A stretch of DNA of 64,000 nucleotides from the NCBI GenBank assembly GCA_022710585.1, contig JAKLGV010000006.1, positions 1-64,000 of the forward strand, given 5' to 3'. Below, one piece after another: positions 1-8,374 of the stretch; position 1 is the first letter of the stretch; each line of letters opens with the position of its first letter. Origin of the DNA: Deltaproteobacteria bacterium (GTDB taxonomy: Bacteria; Desulfobacterota; Syntrophia; Syntrophales; Smithellaceae). The position numbers were made by a program, and so were the translations under genes. Below the pieces are notes generated by a model, which had not been told where the DNA came from, did no database searches, and saw only the letters and a program-made list of their open reading frames with translations.

Positions 1-181
1 CATTGGCCATCTCCTCGCCATTTAATGCGAGACTATGGCATTCCAAAGAAAAATATTTCAAATCGATAAATAACTTTTTATTGCTAATTCTCATTGTTTT
101 CTATACTTTACATTATCTGTTAACTAAAACGTTGGGACAGTAGTGAAAATTTGTTTAAGTTTAATATCATTTTTTCTTTTA
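1..181 (-). other. AT-rich spacer after kdpD; likely start of next gene at window edge
   Basis: No coding sequence is seen between the kdpD stop and the window edge. Read on the minus strand, the last bases show a GAGGAG ribosome-binding sequence about 7 nt before an ATG at positions 3-1. A minus-strand gene therefore probably begins exactly at the edge and runs out of the window. Its identity cannot be judged. A separate histidine kinase or KdpE would make sense here, but nothing in the window shows it. Confidence 0.4.
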
Positions 182-2206
182 TTATATTTTGATCCAGCGA
201 GCTGCTGTGAGAGATGTGAGATTGGATATTGTTCCTAGGATCTGGCGTTGTTCAGGTAAAAGATTTTTATAATCATATTTTATACCGATCATCCCGATAG
301 TTTCCTCCTGCGATTTTATCGGGAAAAAGAAATAAGGTATGCTGGGCAGCGTCTCTGTTCCGGCGCCGGAAACTTTTCCGTGGATGGAAGTCCATTTGGC
401 TACGGCCATGTCATTGGCACTTATGTCCACCGCCGGATTGCTTTTCGCCCATATTTGTAAATCGCCTCCTGTTTCCTTGAAAGAAACAAAGCAGGGCACA
501 TCAATAACCTTTTGTACGTACTTGATAGTTAAAGTGCTTATATCATTCAAAATGGTTGTGCGCAGAAGCGCTATCGTATTCATTGTTTCATCGGAAAAAC
601 TCGCCAGTCCTCCGACTAATTGCTCCAATGGTGGAAGCTGCAAAAATTCTTTACTCATCTCCTCAATCAGCGTCACTCGTTCCAAACGTAATTGAAGCAC
701 AAGATTTTGTTTTTTGACGACTTTGACCAATTGTCCGACAATGACTGCGGTAAAAAGAAAAACCAGAACGTCGACGATTTCCCGGGGGTCATTCATCGAA
801 AGATTGTAACGGGGGGACATGAAGAAATAATCAAAGACCAGAATGCTTAAAAAAGAAGCAAAAATAGATGGCCCGATGCCGTACAATAAAGCGCTGGTAA
901 TCGTGGCAATTAAGTACAGATAAACGAAAGAAGACGGCTCGATAAACCGTTGCAGAAAAGTATTGACCAATGTGACAATGAATACCATTGCCGCGGATAT
1001 TAAATAATTTGATAATTTAAACGATAACTGTCTGGGAGGAGCGGTTTCTTCTTTGTCTTTTGTTTCCGTTGTCGGATTAATCAGATGAATTTCAAATTCA
1101 CTATGGGCATAAAGAAGACGGGAAACGGGCGAACCCTTGAAGTATTCAACCGGCATGGAACGAAGCGGTTTGCCGATAACAATACGGGTAACGTTTTTTT
1201 CGCGGGCAAAACGCAGGATTTCATCCGCAATGTCGCTACCGGTAAGGGTAATGATTTTTGCCCCCAGTTCTTCCGCCAGATTCAGGGCATCCGTTAAATA
1301 AACTTTATCTCTACCCGAAGGTTCGGTAAGTCCGGTTGGCAAAACATAGACCGCATACCATTCGGCGTGTGTATCTTTGGCAATGGTGTATGCTTTACGG
1401 ATTAATTGCTTGGCATAAGGGCTAGGCCCGACACAGACAATCAATTTTTCCGCGGTCGGCCATGGTCCGGGTATCGCTTTGGCTTTCATATAATTGAGCA
1501 GATCGCTGTCCATCTTGCGGGCAACCAGTGTTAGCATCAGTTCGCGCAGTGCAAAGAGATTCCCCCGCTGAAAAAAATTGTCTATGGCATGCCGCGCCTG
1601 CTGCGGAATATAAACCTTTCCTTCTTTTAATCGTTGATTGAGCTCTTCCCAAGGGATATCGATGACCTGTACTTCATCCGCTCGGTCGAACAACGTATCC
1701 GGTATGGTTTCCTGCATGCGCACGCCGGTAATTTTGGCTACCGAGTCGTTCATGCTTTCGAAGTGCTGAATGTTGACCGTTGTATGCACGTCGATTCCAT
1801 TTTCCAGCAGTTCCTCGATGTCCTGATAGCGCTTGGGATGGCGGCTGCCTTCGGCATTGGTGTGGGCAAATTCATCTACCAGGACCATGGCCGGTTTACG
1901 GGCAAGAATGGCATCGATATCCATCTCTTTCAGAACAATTCCTTTGTAATCAATTTTTCGTGTGGACAGTACGTCCAGCCCCGTCAGAAGAGCTTCCGTC
2001 TCAGAACGTTTGTGCGTTTCCACAAAACCGACCGCCACATCAATACCTCTCTTCTTCAACACATGGGCATCATTGAGCATGGCATAGGTTTTTCCCACGC
2101 CCGGAGCGTAACCGAGAAATATTTTCAGCTTTCCTTTTTTGACTTCCTCGCGTTCCGCTTCCTTCAAAAGGGCGTCCGGATCGGGTCTTATAGATTTTTT
2201 TTGCAT
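182..2206 (-). CDS. kdpD: KdpD-type sensor lacking the histidine kinase module
   Basis: KdpD normally senses K+ and turgor and phosphorylates KdpE to control kdpFABC. This 674-residue protein starts with the KdpD domain (Walker A GYAPGVGKT at 32-40, Walker B-like VLVDEFAHTN near 110). A universal-stress-protein domain follows (about 248-370, with CVGPSPYAKQ and AVYVLP). Next come the DUF4118 membrane segments (about 400-505) and a GAF-like region (about 540-665). It then stops. The HisKA and HATPase domains of full-length KdpD (about 890 residues) are absent, with no H-box, N-box or G-box. The gene lies 11 bp after kdpC in the same operon. The stop is followed by AT-rich non-coding sequence, so this looks like a natural short form and not an obvious frameshift. 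The USP domain of staphylococcal KdpD binds c-di-AMP; whether this one does is unknown. Confidence 0.88.
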   Translation of the reverse strand: MQKKSIRPDPDALLKEAEREEVKKGKLKIFLGYAPGVGKTYAMLNDAHVLKKRGIDVAVGFVETHKRSETEALLTGLDVLSTRKIDYKGIVLKEMDIDAILARKPAMVLVDEFAHTNAEGSRHPKRYQDIEELLENGIDVHTTVNIQHFESMNDSVAKITGVRMQETIPDTLFDRADEVQVIDIPWEELNQRLKEGKVYIPQQARHAIDNFFQRGNLFALRELMLTLVARKMDSDLLNYMKAKAIPGPWPTAEKLIVCVGPSPYAKQLIRKAYTIAKDTHAEWYAVYVLPTGLTEPSGRDKVYLTDALNLAEELGAKIITLTGSDIADEILRFAREKNVTRIVIGKPLRSMPVEYFKGSPVSRLLYAHSEFEIHLINPTTETKDKEETAPPRQLSFKLSNYLISAAMVFIVTLVNTFLQRFIEPSSFVYLYLIATITSALLYGIGPSIFASFLSILVFDYFFMSPRYNLSMNDPREIVDVLVFLFTAVIVGQLVKVVKKQNLVLQLRLERVTLIEEMSKEFLQLPPLEQLVGGLASFSDETMNTIALLRTTILNDISTLTIKYVQKVIDVPCFVSFKETGGDLQIWAKSNPAVDISANDMAVAKWTSIHGKVSGAGTETLPSIPYFFFPIKSQEETIGMIGIKYDYKNLLPEQRQILGTISNLTSLTAARWIKI

Positions 2207-2217
2207 ATGTATCGTTC

Positions 2218-2802
2218 CTAAAGTTGACGCTTTAGTTCAAGTCCATCCAGATCAAGATTTAAAAGTAAAACATTGACACGTTCTTTCCCCCATAATCCCA
2301 GCAGGGGTTTTTCCGTGTTTTGCCGAATGATCTTTTCCAGATCAGCTTCGGGAATTTTTCTTTCAGCGGCAATTCTGTTTACTTGAATGGCGGCGGATTC
2401 TGGACTGATGTGCGGATCAAGACCGCTCGCGGACGTCAGCACCAGATCGGCGGGTACGGGCGCATGGAGGGGTAAACCGTTTTCTGTGCGAACCTGCTGA
2501 AGGCGTTTTTGCACTTGTGTAATGAGTTTAGCGCTGGAAGGCGCCAGGTTGCTGCCGCCGGAATTCGACGCGTTATATTGCGGATCAGTCGCCGATGGCC
2601 GGCCATGAAAATATTTGGGGCTGGTGAATAGTTGTCCTATCAGTCGCGAACCCATGATCTGATTTCCTTTTATCATGACGCTTCCGTTTGCTTGTTCAGT
2701 AAACAAGGTTTGAGCTGTAAACGTAACAGCCAGCGGATAAATCAATCCGCAAATTAAAGATAACCCCAAAAATGTCAGTAAAGAACGTTTTAATTGTAGC
2801 AT
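2218..2802 (-). CDS. kdpC: K+-transporting ATPase subunit C (KdpC)
   Basis: Small subunit of the high-affinity KdpFABC K+ pump, thought to stabilise KdpB-KdpA coupling. The 194 residues match the usual length of about 190. One N-terminal transmembrane helix (about 8-30) is followed by a periplasmic domain with the family motifs GSRLIGQ, YFHGRPSATDPQYNASNSGGSNLAPS and SASGLDPHISP (shown here as separate pieces). It sits between kdpB (11 bp upstream) and kdpD in the order kdpABCD, so it is read from the riboswitch-controlled kdpA promoter. Nothing unusual is seen. Confidence 0.97.
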   Translation of the reverse strand: MLQLKRSLLTFLGLSLICGLIYPLAVTFTAQTLFTEQANGSVMIKGNQIMGSRLIGQLFTSPKYFHGRPSATDPQYNASNSGGSNLAPSSAKLITQVQKRLQQVRTENGLPLHAPVPADLVLTSASGLDPHISPESAAIQVNRIAAERKIPEADLEKIIRQNTEKPLLGLWGKERVNVLLLNLDLDGLELKRQL

Positions 2803-2813
2803 TTATGTCTCCT

Positions 2814-4859
2814 TTAAACCATTCTCAACATTGAGATAATTGTATCGATCAGTTTAATGCCGATAAAAGGCAGGACGAGCCCGCCCAATCCATAAATCAG
2901 CAGGTTGCGCCGCAGTAATGCCGAAACCCCGGAGGGCTTGTAACGCACACCGCGCAGCGCCAGTGGAATCAACAGGGGAATGATAATCGCGTTAAAAATG
3001 ACCGCCGACAACACAGCGCTGCCGGGACTTGCCAGGTGCATGATGTCGAGCACCTTCAACTGCGGATACTGGGCGATGAATATTGCCGGAACAATGGCGA
3101 AATACTTGGCGACGTCATTGGCGACGCTGAATGTTGTCAGCGCGCCGCGGGTAATCAATATCTGTTTGCCGATTTCCACAATATCGAGAAGCTTGGTGGG
3201 ATTGGAATCAAGATCCACAATGTTCGCCGCTTCACGCGCTGCTTGTGTGCCCGCGTTCATGGCCACAGCCACATCCGCCTGCGCCAGAGCGGGCGCGTCG
3301 TTGGTGCCGTCGCCGATCATCGCCACCAGATGACCTTTGCTTTGATAACTGCGAATCAGATCCAGCTTGGTCGAAGGTTTGGCTTCCGCCACGAAATCGT
3401 CAACGCCGGCTTCCGCGGCAATGGTCGCAGCCGTCAGCGGATTATCACCGGTAATCATGACAGACTTGATGCCCATCTGACGCAGCTTGCCAATGCGACC
3501 GCTGATGCCTTCCTTGAGAATATCTTTCAAGCGGATGGCGCCGAGAACTTTTTCGTTTTGCGCCACCAGAAGAGGAGTTGAACCCTCCCTGGAAATATCG
3601 TTAACGATGTTTTGCACACTATCGGATATTTGGGAACCACGGGCCGCAACAAATTCCCTGATGGCTTCCAGTGATCCCTTCCGTATTGTTCTGTCGCCGC
3701 AATCGATTCCGCTCATGCGCGCCTCTGCACTGAACGGGCAAAACGAAGCGCCTTCCGGAGCGCGAATATCGCTACCGTGTATTCCCATCTTCTCTTTGGC
3801 CAGCACCACGATGCTTCTTCCTTCCGGTGTGTCGTCGGCCAGTGACGAAAGAAGAGCGGCGTTGATGAGTTCTTTGTCGCTTGCGTTGTCTGCCGGAATG
3901 AATTCCGTGGCCATGCGGTTGCCCAGCGTAATGGTGCCGGTTTTATCCATGAGCACGACATCGACATCGCCGGAAGCCTCCACCGCACGTCCGCTCATGG
4001 CAATAAAATTATAGCGCAGCAATCTGTCCATGCCGGCAATACCGATGGCCGGCAGCAAACCGCCGATGGTTGTGGGCATCAGGCAGACCAGCAGCGCAAT
4101 CAGAACGGATAATGCAACACGGACACTCGCGTAATCGGCAAAGTATTTAAATGTTACCACGACGACGACAAACACAATCGTCAGGGCAATCAATAAAATG
4201 TTGAGGGCTTTTTCGTTGGGCGTTTTCTGGCGCTTGGCGCTCTCCACCATGTTGATCATCTGATCAAGAAAACTTTCTCCGGGGTTGGCGGTAATACGCA
4301 CCTTTATTTTCCCCGATAAAACCATCGTTCCTCCGGTAACACCGCTGCGGTCGCCACCCGATTCCCGAATAACGGGAGCGGACTCCCCAGTAATGGCTGA
4401 TTCGTCAATCAGTGCTGTTCCTTCGGTAACCTCGCCGTCGCCGGGAATCGTGTCTCCGTCTTCCAGAAGGATGATATCTTCCTTCTTTAATTTCAGAGCG
4501 GAGATCACTTCACTGCCTCCGCCGTAGAGTAGTCTTCTGGCCATCGATTCACTGCGGTTCTTTTTGAGAGAATCCGCTTGCGCCCGACCCTGTCCCTCGG
4601 CAAGCGCCTCTGAAAAATTCGCAAAGATAATGGTAAACCACAGCCACAGGGAAATTTGTAAGTTAAAAAGAAAACTATTTCCGGTAATTATATCGCTGAA
4701 TACGATTAGCGTTGTTATGAAAGTGACTAGCTCAACAACAAACATAACCGGATTGCGCGCCATGAGCATTGGATTAAGTTTTTTCAAAGAGTCTTTCAAC
4801 GCCGGGATGATGAATCTTGCCTGCCAGATATTAATTTTTGTCGCTTTCATTTTCATCAC
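2814..4859 (-). CDS. kdpB: K+-transporting P-type ATPase subunit B (KdpB)
   Basis: Catalytic P-type ATPase subunit of the Kdp pump; it hydrolyses ATP to drive K+ through KdpA. At 681 residues it has the family length (682 in E. coli). Diagnostic motifs are present: TGES in the actuator domain, phosphorylation motif DKTGTIT near residue 305, [10 protein letters not shown], and [16 protein letters not shown] in the hinge. The first codon at 4859 is GTG and abuts the kdpA stop; ATG codons at 4856 or 4850 are equally possible starts. The tight junction implies translational coupling with kdpA. Confidence 0.97.
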   Translation of the reverse strand: MMKMKATKINIWQARFIIPALKDSLKKLNPMLMARNPVMFVVELVTFITTLIVFSDIITGNSFLFNLQISLWLWFTIIFANFSEALAEGQGRAQADSLKKNRSESMARRLLYGGGSEVISALKLKKEDIILLEDGDTIPGDGEVTEGTALIDESAITGESAPVIRESGGDRSGVTGGTMVLSGKIKVRITANPGESFLDQMINMVESAKRQKTPNEKALNILLIALTIVFVVVVVTFKYFADYASVRVALSVLIALLVCLMPTTIGGLLPAIGIAGMDRLLRYNFIAMSGRAVEASGDVDVVLMDKTGTITLGNRMATEFIPADNASDKELINAALLSSLADDTPEGRSIVVLAKEKMGIHGSDIRAPEGASFCPFSAEARMSGIDCGDRTIRKGSLEAIREFVAARGSQISDSVQNIVNDISREGSTPLLVAQNEKVLGAIRLKDILKEGISGRIGKLRQMGIKSVMITGDNPLTAATIAAEAGVDDFVAEAKPSTKLDLIRSYQSKGHLVAMIGDGTNDAPALAQADVAVAMNAGTQAAREAANIVDLDSNPTKLLDIVEIGKQILITRGALTTFSVANDVAKYFAIVPAIFIAQYPQLKVLDIMHLASPGSAVLSAVIFNAIIIPLLIPLALRGVRYKPSGVSALLRRNLLIYGLGGLVLPFIGIKLIDTIISMLRMV

Positions 4860-6569
4860 CTAAAATGTTTTACCGGTTAAGAGCAGTAAATGTTCCAGAA
4901 TTGGTCCCAGCGTGAAAACCGGGAAAAATGTCAGAGCGCCGACAACAATGATGACACCGACCAGCATGATAACAAAGAGCAGACCGGTTGTCGGAAATGT
5001 TGCGATGCTTGCGGGTACCGTTTTTTTGCTCGCCAGCGAACCGGCAATCGCCAATGCCGGTATGATTGTGGAAAATCTTCCGATCAGCATAGCCAGCGAC
5101 GTCGTCAGATTATAGAAAATGGTGCTGGCATTGAGGCCGGCAAAGGCCGATCCGTTATTGCCGGCTGTCGACGCAAAGGCATAAAAAATTTCCGACAGTC
5201 CGTGCGGCCCGCTGTTGTTGAGGCTGGCATTGATGCCGGCCTGAATGGAAACGGCAATTCCGGACAGCGCCAGAAGCAAAATGGCGGGGGAGAGAATGAT
5301 AATGATCGACATTACCATTTCAAAAAGTTCCAATTTCTTGCCCAGCAGTTCCGGCGTTCGTCCAATCATCAATCCGGCCAGAAACATCGTGAGCATGGCA
5401 TAACTCAGCATGCCGATCAGTCCAACCCCCACACCGCCGAAAATAACTTCGCCGATGGTCATATTGAAGAGCAGAATTACGCCGGACAACGGGATCATAC
5501 TGTCGTGCATGCTATTGACCGCACCGCAAGAAGTCGTTGTTGTGGATTGGGCGAATAAAACAGAATTCATGATGCCCGAACGGACTTCCTTCCCTTCCAT
5601 ATTCAGTCCGTTGACAACGCCGATTTTTTGCAGCAGCGGGTTGCCGTGCATTTCCACCGATGCAAAAAATCCCAGACCCGCAAGATAAAGAATCATCATG
5701 GCAGCAAAGATTGCTGCGCCCTGCCGGCGATTTTTCAGCATCGCTCCAAACGTGAAAGGCAGAGCCATTGGAATCAAGAGAAGGCCCAATATTTCCAGAA
5801 AGTCTGTTACCGGTGTCGGATTTTCCAAAGGATGAGCGGAATTGGCATTGAAAAACCCACCACCATTCGTGCCGATTTCTTTAATCGCTTCCTGGGAGGC
5901 GACCGGTCCGACCGAAATGATCTGTTGGCTGCCTTCCGGCGTGTGAGCGGTAATAGAACCGCTCAATGTTTGTACGACACCCTGTGAAACAAGAAGCAGC
6001 GACCAGATGATCGCGAGAGGAAGCAGCACATAAAATATAGAACGGGTGAGATCGACCCAGATATTTCCGATCGTCCGGGACGTCTTGCGGACAAATCCTC
6101 TGATGACCGCAACAACCGCGGCAATGCCGACGGCTGCCGAAAGAAAATTCTGAACCGTCATGCCCAGCATCTGCGTCAGATAGCTCATGGTCTGTTCGCC
6201 GCTGTAGGACTGCCAGTTTGTATTGGTTACGAAGGAGATGGCTGTATTCAACGCCGTATCCCAACGCACCGCTCCCAGTTTCTGGGGATTGAAGGGCAGC
6301 TTTCCCTGGGCAAGTTGCAGAATAAATAGTGCCGCAATGCCGATGATATTGAAGATCACCAAAGAAAATGCATACGTCTGCCAGGACATTTCTTCCTTCT
6401 CATCAACACCTAATAATCTGTAGAGGATTCTCTCTACCGGTGCGACAAGCGGAGTCAGAAAAGTTTTCGCGCCGCTGAATACATTGGCCATGAATTCACC
6501 CAACGGAAAAGCCAGCGCCGCGGTAATGAGCGGCAGCAATATAATGCAAAGCCAATCGTTGATTGTCAT
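4860..6569 (-). CDS. kdpA: K+-transporting ATPase subunit A (KdpA)
   Basis: Channel-like K+-binding subunit of the Kdp pump, related to Trk/Ktr/HKT transporters. The 569-residue hydrophobic protein (E. coli 557) carries four selectivity-filter-like segments, including TNGGGFFNANSAHP, TTSCGAVNSMHDS and STAGNNGSAFAG. The ATG at 6569 is preceded by a strong AAGGGGG Shine-Dalgarno. It is the first gene of kdpABCD, and its 260-nt leader contains a c-di-AMP riboswitch. I see no clear kdpF, though a peptide of about 29 residues could be missed. Confidence 0.97.
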   Translation of the reverse strand: MTINDWLCIILLPLITAALAFPLGEFMANVFSGAKTFLTPLVAPVERILYRLLGVDEKEEMSWQTYAFSLVIFNIIGIAALFILQLAQGKLPFNPQKLGAVRWDTALNTAISFVTNTNWQSYSGEQTMSYLTQMLGMTVQNFLSAAVGIAAVVAVIRGFVRKTSRTIGNIWVDLTRSIFYVLLPLAIIWSLLLVSQGVVQTLSGSITAHTPEGSQQIISVGPVASQEAIKEIGTNGGGFFNANSAHPLENPTPVTDFLEILGLLLIPMALPFTFGAMLKNRRQGAAIFAAMMILYLAGLGFFASVEMHGNPLLQKIGVVNGLNMEGKEVRSGIMNSVLFAQSTTTTSCGAVNSMHDSMIPLSGVILLFNMTIGEVIFGGVGVGLIGMLSYAMLTMFLAGLMIGRTPELLGKKLELFEMVMSIIIILSPAILLLALSGIAVSIQAGINASLNNSGPHGLSEIFYAFASTAGNNGSAFAGLNASTIFYNLTTSLAMLIGRFSTIIPALAIAGSLASKKTVPASIATFPTTGLLFVIMLVGVIIVVGALTFFPVFTLGPILEHLLLLTGKTF

Positions 6570-6574
6570 TTAAA

Positions 6575-6595
6575 CCCCCTTAGGCCGTATCGGCC
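6575..6595 (-). promoter_or_regulatory. kdpA ribosome-binding site with adjacent hairpin
   Basis: In the transcript, a GGCCG-AUA-CGGCC hairpin (6595-6583) sits directly 5' of the AAGGGGG Shine-Dalgarno (near 6580-6575) of kdpA. There is no run of U residues, so it is not an intrinsic terminator. It could form part of a translational expression platform for the riboswitch upstream; that role is inferred. Confidence 0.45.
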
Positions 6596-6731
6596 CTTGA
6601 ACCATCAAGGATAATTTCAGAATGAAGATTAGTCGGGACGATTTGCGAAAAGTAATTAGTCGAATAGATTTGTCTGCGAATTGCAACATCAGACAGAAGC
6701 GATAAACCTGATGAAAGAAAAAACATCTTTC

Positions 6732-6831
6732 ATTCCCTCCCACATGCCGACGAGGTTAGCTGACGGGCTCGGACTTGGAAGTGTCCTATTCGTGAAAAAT
6801 TCGCCCCTGAAAACTCGGTTCCCCCGCATCT
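6732..6831 (-). ncRNA. c-di-AMP riboswitch (ydaO-yuaA type), kdp leader
   Basis: Read on the minus strand, this leader has both conserved halves of the ydaO-yuaA aptamer. The 5' half GCGGGGGAACCGAG (6827-6814) is followed by an AGGGGCGAAT element. The 3' half CCCGTCAGCTAACCTCG (6767-6751) is followed by GGCATG and a GGGAGGG tail. AUGC near the predicted RNA start pairs with GCAU (6746-6743) to close P1. The class binds cyclic di-AMP and usually turns expression off when it is high; c-di-AMP rises with K+ in bacteria that make it, which fits control of a K+ pump. Downstream, hairpins at 6733-6711 and 6713-6688 share three bases and are mutually exclusive, a possible switching platform. No U-tract terminator is seen. 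Confidence 0.88.
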
Positions 6832-6833
6832 AC

Positions 6834-6861
6834 ATTATACTAGATTTAGGCGTCGTTACAA
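6834..6861 (-). promoter_or_regulatory. sigma70-type promoter of kdpABCD
   Basis: On the minus strand, TTGTAA (6861-6856) and a perfect TATAAT (6839-6834) are separated by 16 bp. The predicted start near 6827 falls exactly at the 5' edge of the riboswitch aptamer, which supports both calls. It lies about 260 bp upstream of kdpA. Confidence 0.75.
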
Positions 6862-6926
6862 TATTGTTTGGAGGGTTTCGCTACGCCCTTTTATTATAAC
6901 TGTCAAGATATTTTTACTATACATTT

Positions 6927-7115
6927 TTGTATCATAAAACGATCGATATTATTGCATTTTTCTATTTCTGGGTGATAGCAGCAACCTTTAAGAAAACCGA
7001 TGAAAAAAGAAAAGAGGAGTCAGGGAAGTTGATTTTTTTAGATACTCCTGAATTTAGGGGGGGCAGGCCGACAATATTACTTTTGCACGGTTATACAGGA
7101 AGCAAAGAAAACTGA
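6927..7115 (+). pseudogene. remnant of an alpha/beta hydrolase N-terminus
   Basis: A 62-codon open stretch ends with PTILLLHGYTGSKEN and then a stop. LLLHGYTGSKENW is the typical oxyanion-hole region of alpha/beta hydrolases. Here the reading frame stops exactly where Trp and the rest of the fold should follow, and no continuation is seen in other frames. The first 30 codons do not look like protein. It lies in the 940-bp gene-poor gap between the kdp promoter and an intact alpha/beta hydrolase of a different sequence, so it reads as decayed residue of a lost gene. Confidence 0.4.
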
Positions 7116-7512
7116 CTGGGGAGTAATTTTGCATGGCGTTATTTAATAAACTCTTTTAATTGGTAATCCTCACCTCAATGCCAAATCTAAAATCATTGAT
7201 TTGTAGGTGACTTCAACGTTTTGACGATGTCTTCCTGAAAGTATCAGGATGATAAACCTTATCAATTGTGATTGATTTTAACCAGGAACCCGCAACATTT
7301 CGGAGATGTTGCGAAGCAGGCAACATCCTTGCTCCGGCTATAATATTTGGCAATGCCCAGATCCGAACGAGCAATCCATCGTTTTTTTCTTTAAGCACAT
7401 CGGACGCCTGCACTCTAACTGCTTCCGATTCAGATTATTGAATTGACTAACATCAAAATATGATTTAAAAATCTCCCACGTTTTTACATTTAATAGCGGG
7501 GAGAAATCGAAC
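7116..7512. other. gene-poor spacer with a small inverted repeat
   Basis: No convincing gene is seen. One small inverted repeat, GCAACAT-N7-ATGTTGC, lies near 7291-7311, and a third copy of GCAACAT follows at about 7320. Short open frames on both strands have no recognisable protein features. The last 15 bp contain the GGGGAG ribosome-binding site of the next gene. Confidence 0.4.
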
Positions 7513-8343
7513 ATGCCTTTTTTCACACGGGATAACGCCAAGATTTATTTTGAGGATGACGGCTGGGGCGAAGCCATTATTGCTGTCCATGGACTGCTGG
7601 AGAATACCACCTACTGGAAAGATATCGTCAATGATATTTCACGGAAATATCGTTTCATTCCGATGGATATGCGAGGCCACGGAAAAACTGAAGTTGAGGG
7701 CGAAGCTTACGGATTCGATGCCGAAACGATCGGTGATGATATCGAAGCGCTGGCCGATTATCTGAATATTAAAAAATTCCATCTCCTGACGCATTCATCC
7801 GGGGGCTTTGCCGGCGTGCGGTATGCCATGCGCAATACAGGCAGAGTGGCCGGTCTGATTCTGACCGATACAGCGTCTTCCACGTCTGTCCTGCCCGGCG
7901 ATCCTGAGGTTATCCGACGCTACTATGAAAAACTGGCGCGCTATTATGAAAAATTTGAGTGGGACCAGATCGTCGCAAATTTGTGGGTCAATCCCGTTCC
8001 CTTCTTTCGCGGCATTGTGGAATCACCCCAGGCCAAGAAAATGATGCAGTCGGCCTACGATATGATCAGCCTGGGAAACCGTTACACGATTGCCCAGTTT
8101 GTCCGGTCTTTTTATAACGATCCGGATCCGAAGATAGAAGGCTTGAGGGGAATTAAGTGTCCCACGCTGATTATTTACGGAGAGAAGGATGATCTTTTCA
8201 TCGAGACCAGCAAGCTGATGGCGAAGGAAATCCCCCATGCCCGTCTGATTGAATATTCTGGCGCAGGGCATATGACGGCGCTGGAAGTCCCGCAACGTCT
8301 GGCGCATGATATTATCGAATTTCTGAGCCATCATAAAATATAG
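7513..8343 (+). CDS. alpha/beta-hydrolase fold protein
   Basis: A 276-residue soluble hydrolase of the broad alpha/beta superfamily. The oxyanion-hole motif HGLLEN is at 26-31 and RGHGKT is near 54-59. The nucleophile elbow LLTHSSGGFAG points to Ser95. The acid lies in YGEKDDLF (about 222) and the catalytic His in GAGHMTALE (about 254). GGGGAG precedes the ATG. Gene length and a complete triad suggest an active esterase, lactonase or C-C hydrolase; the substrate cannot be read from sequence. The next gene starts 31 bp later on the same strand. Confidence 0.85.
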   Translation: MPFFTRDNAKIYFEDDGWGEAIIAVHGLLENTTYWKDIVNDISRKYRFIPMDMRGHGKTEVEGEAYGFDAETIGDDIEALADYLNIKKFHLLTHSSGGFAGVRYAMRNTGRVAGLILTDTASSTSVLPGDPEVIRRYYEKLARYYEKFEWDQIVANLWVNPVPFFRGIVESPQAKKMMQSAYDMISLGNRYTIAQFVRSFYNDPDPKIEGLRGIKCPTLIIYGEKDDLFIETSKLMAKEIPHARLIEYSGAGHMTALEVPQRLAHDIIEFLSHHKI

Positions 8344-8374
8344 TATTCTTGATGGGATGAAAGAACCTTAATTC

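Noticed and set aside
1634..2221. 195-codon plus-strand open frame inside kdpD
   Set aside because: Antisense to a clear kdpD reading frame with full domain content; the frame has no protein features.
6681..6899. 72-codon plus-strand open frame before kdpA
   Set aside because: It runs antisense through the riboswitch and promoter; the sequence is explained by the RNA.
7213..7541. minus-strand open frames of 66-67 codons
   Set aside because: No RBS, no family resemblance, and located in a decayed spacer.
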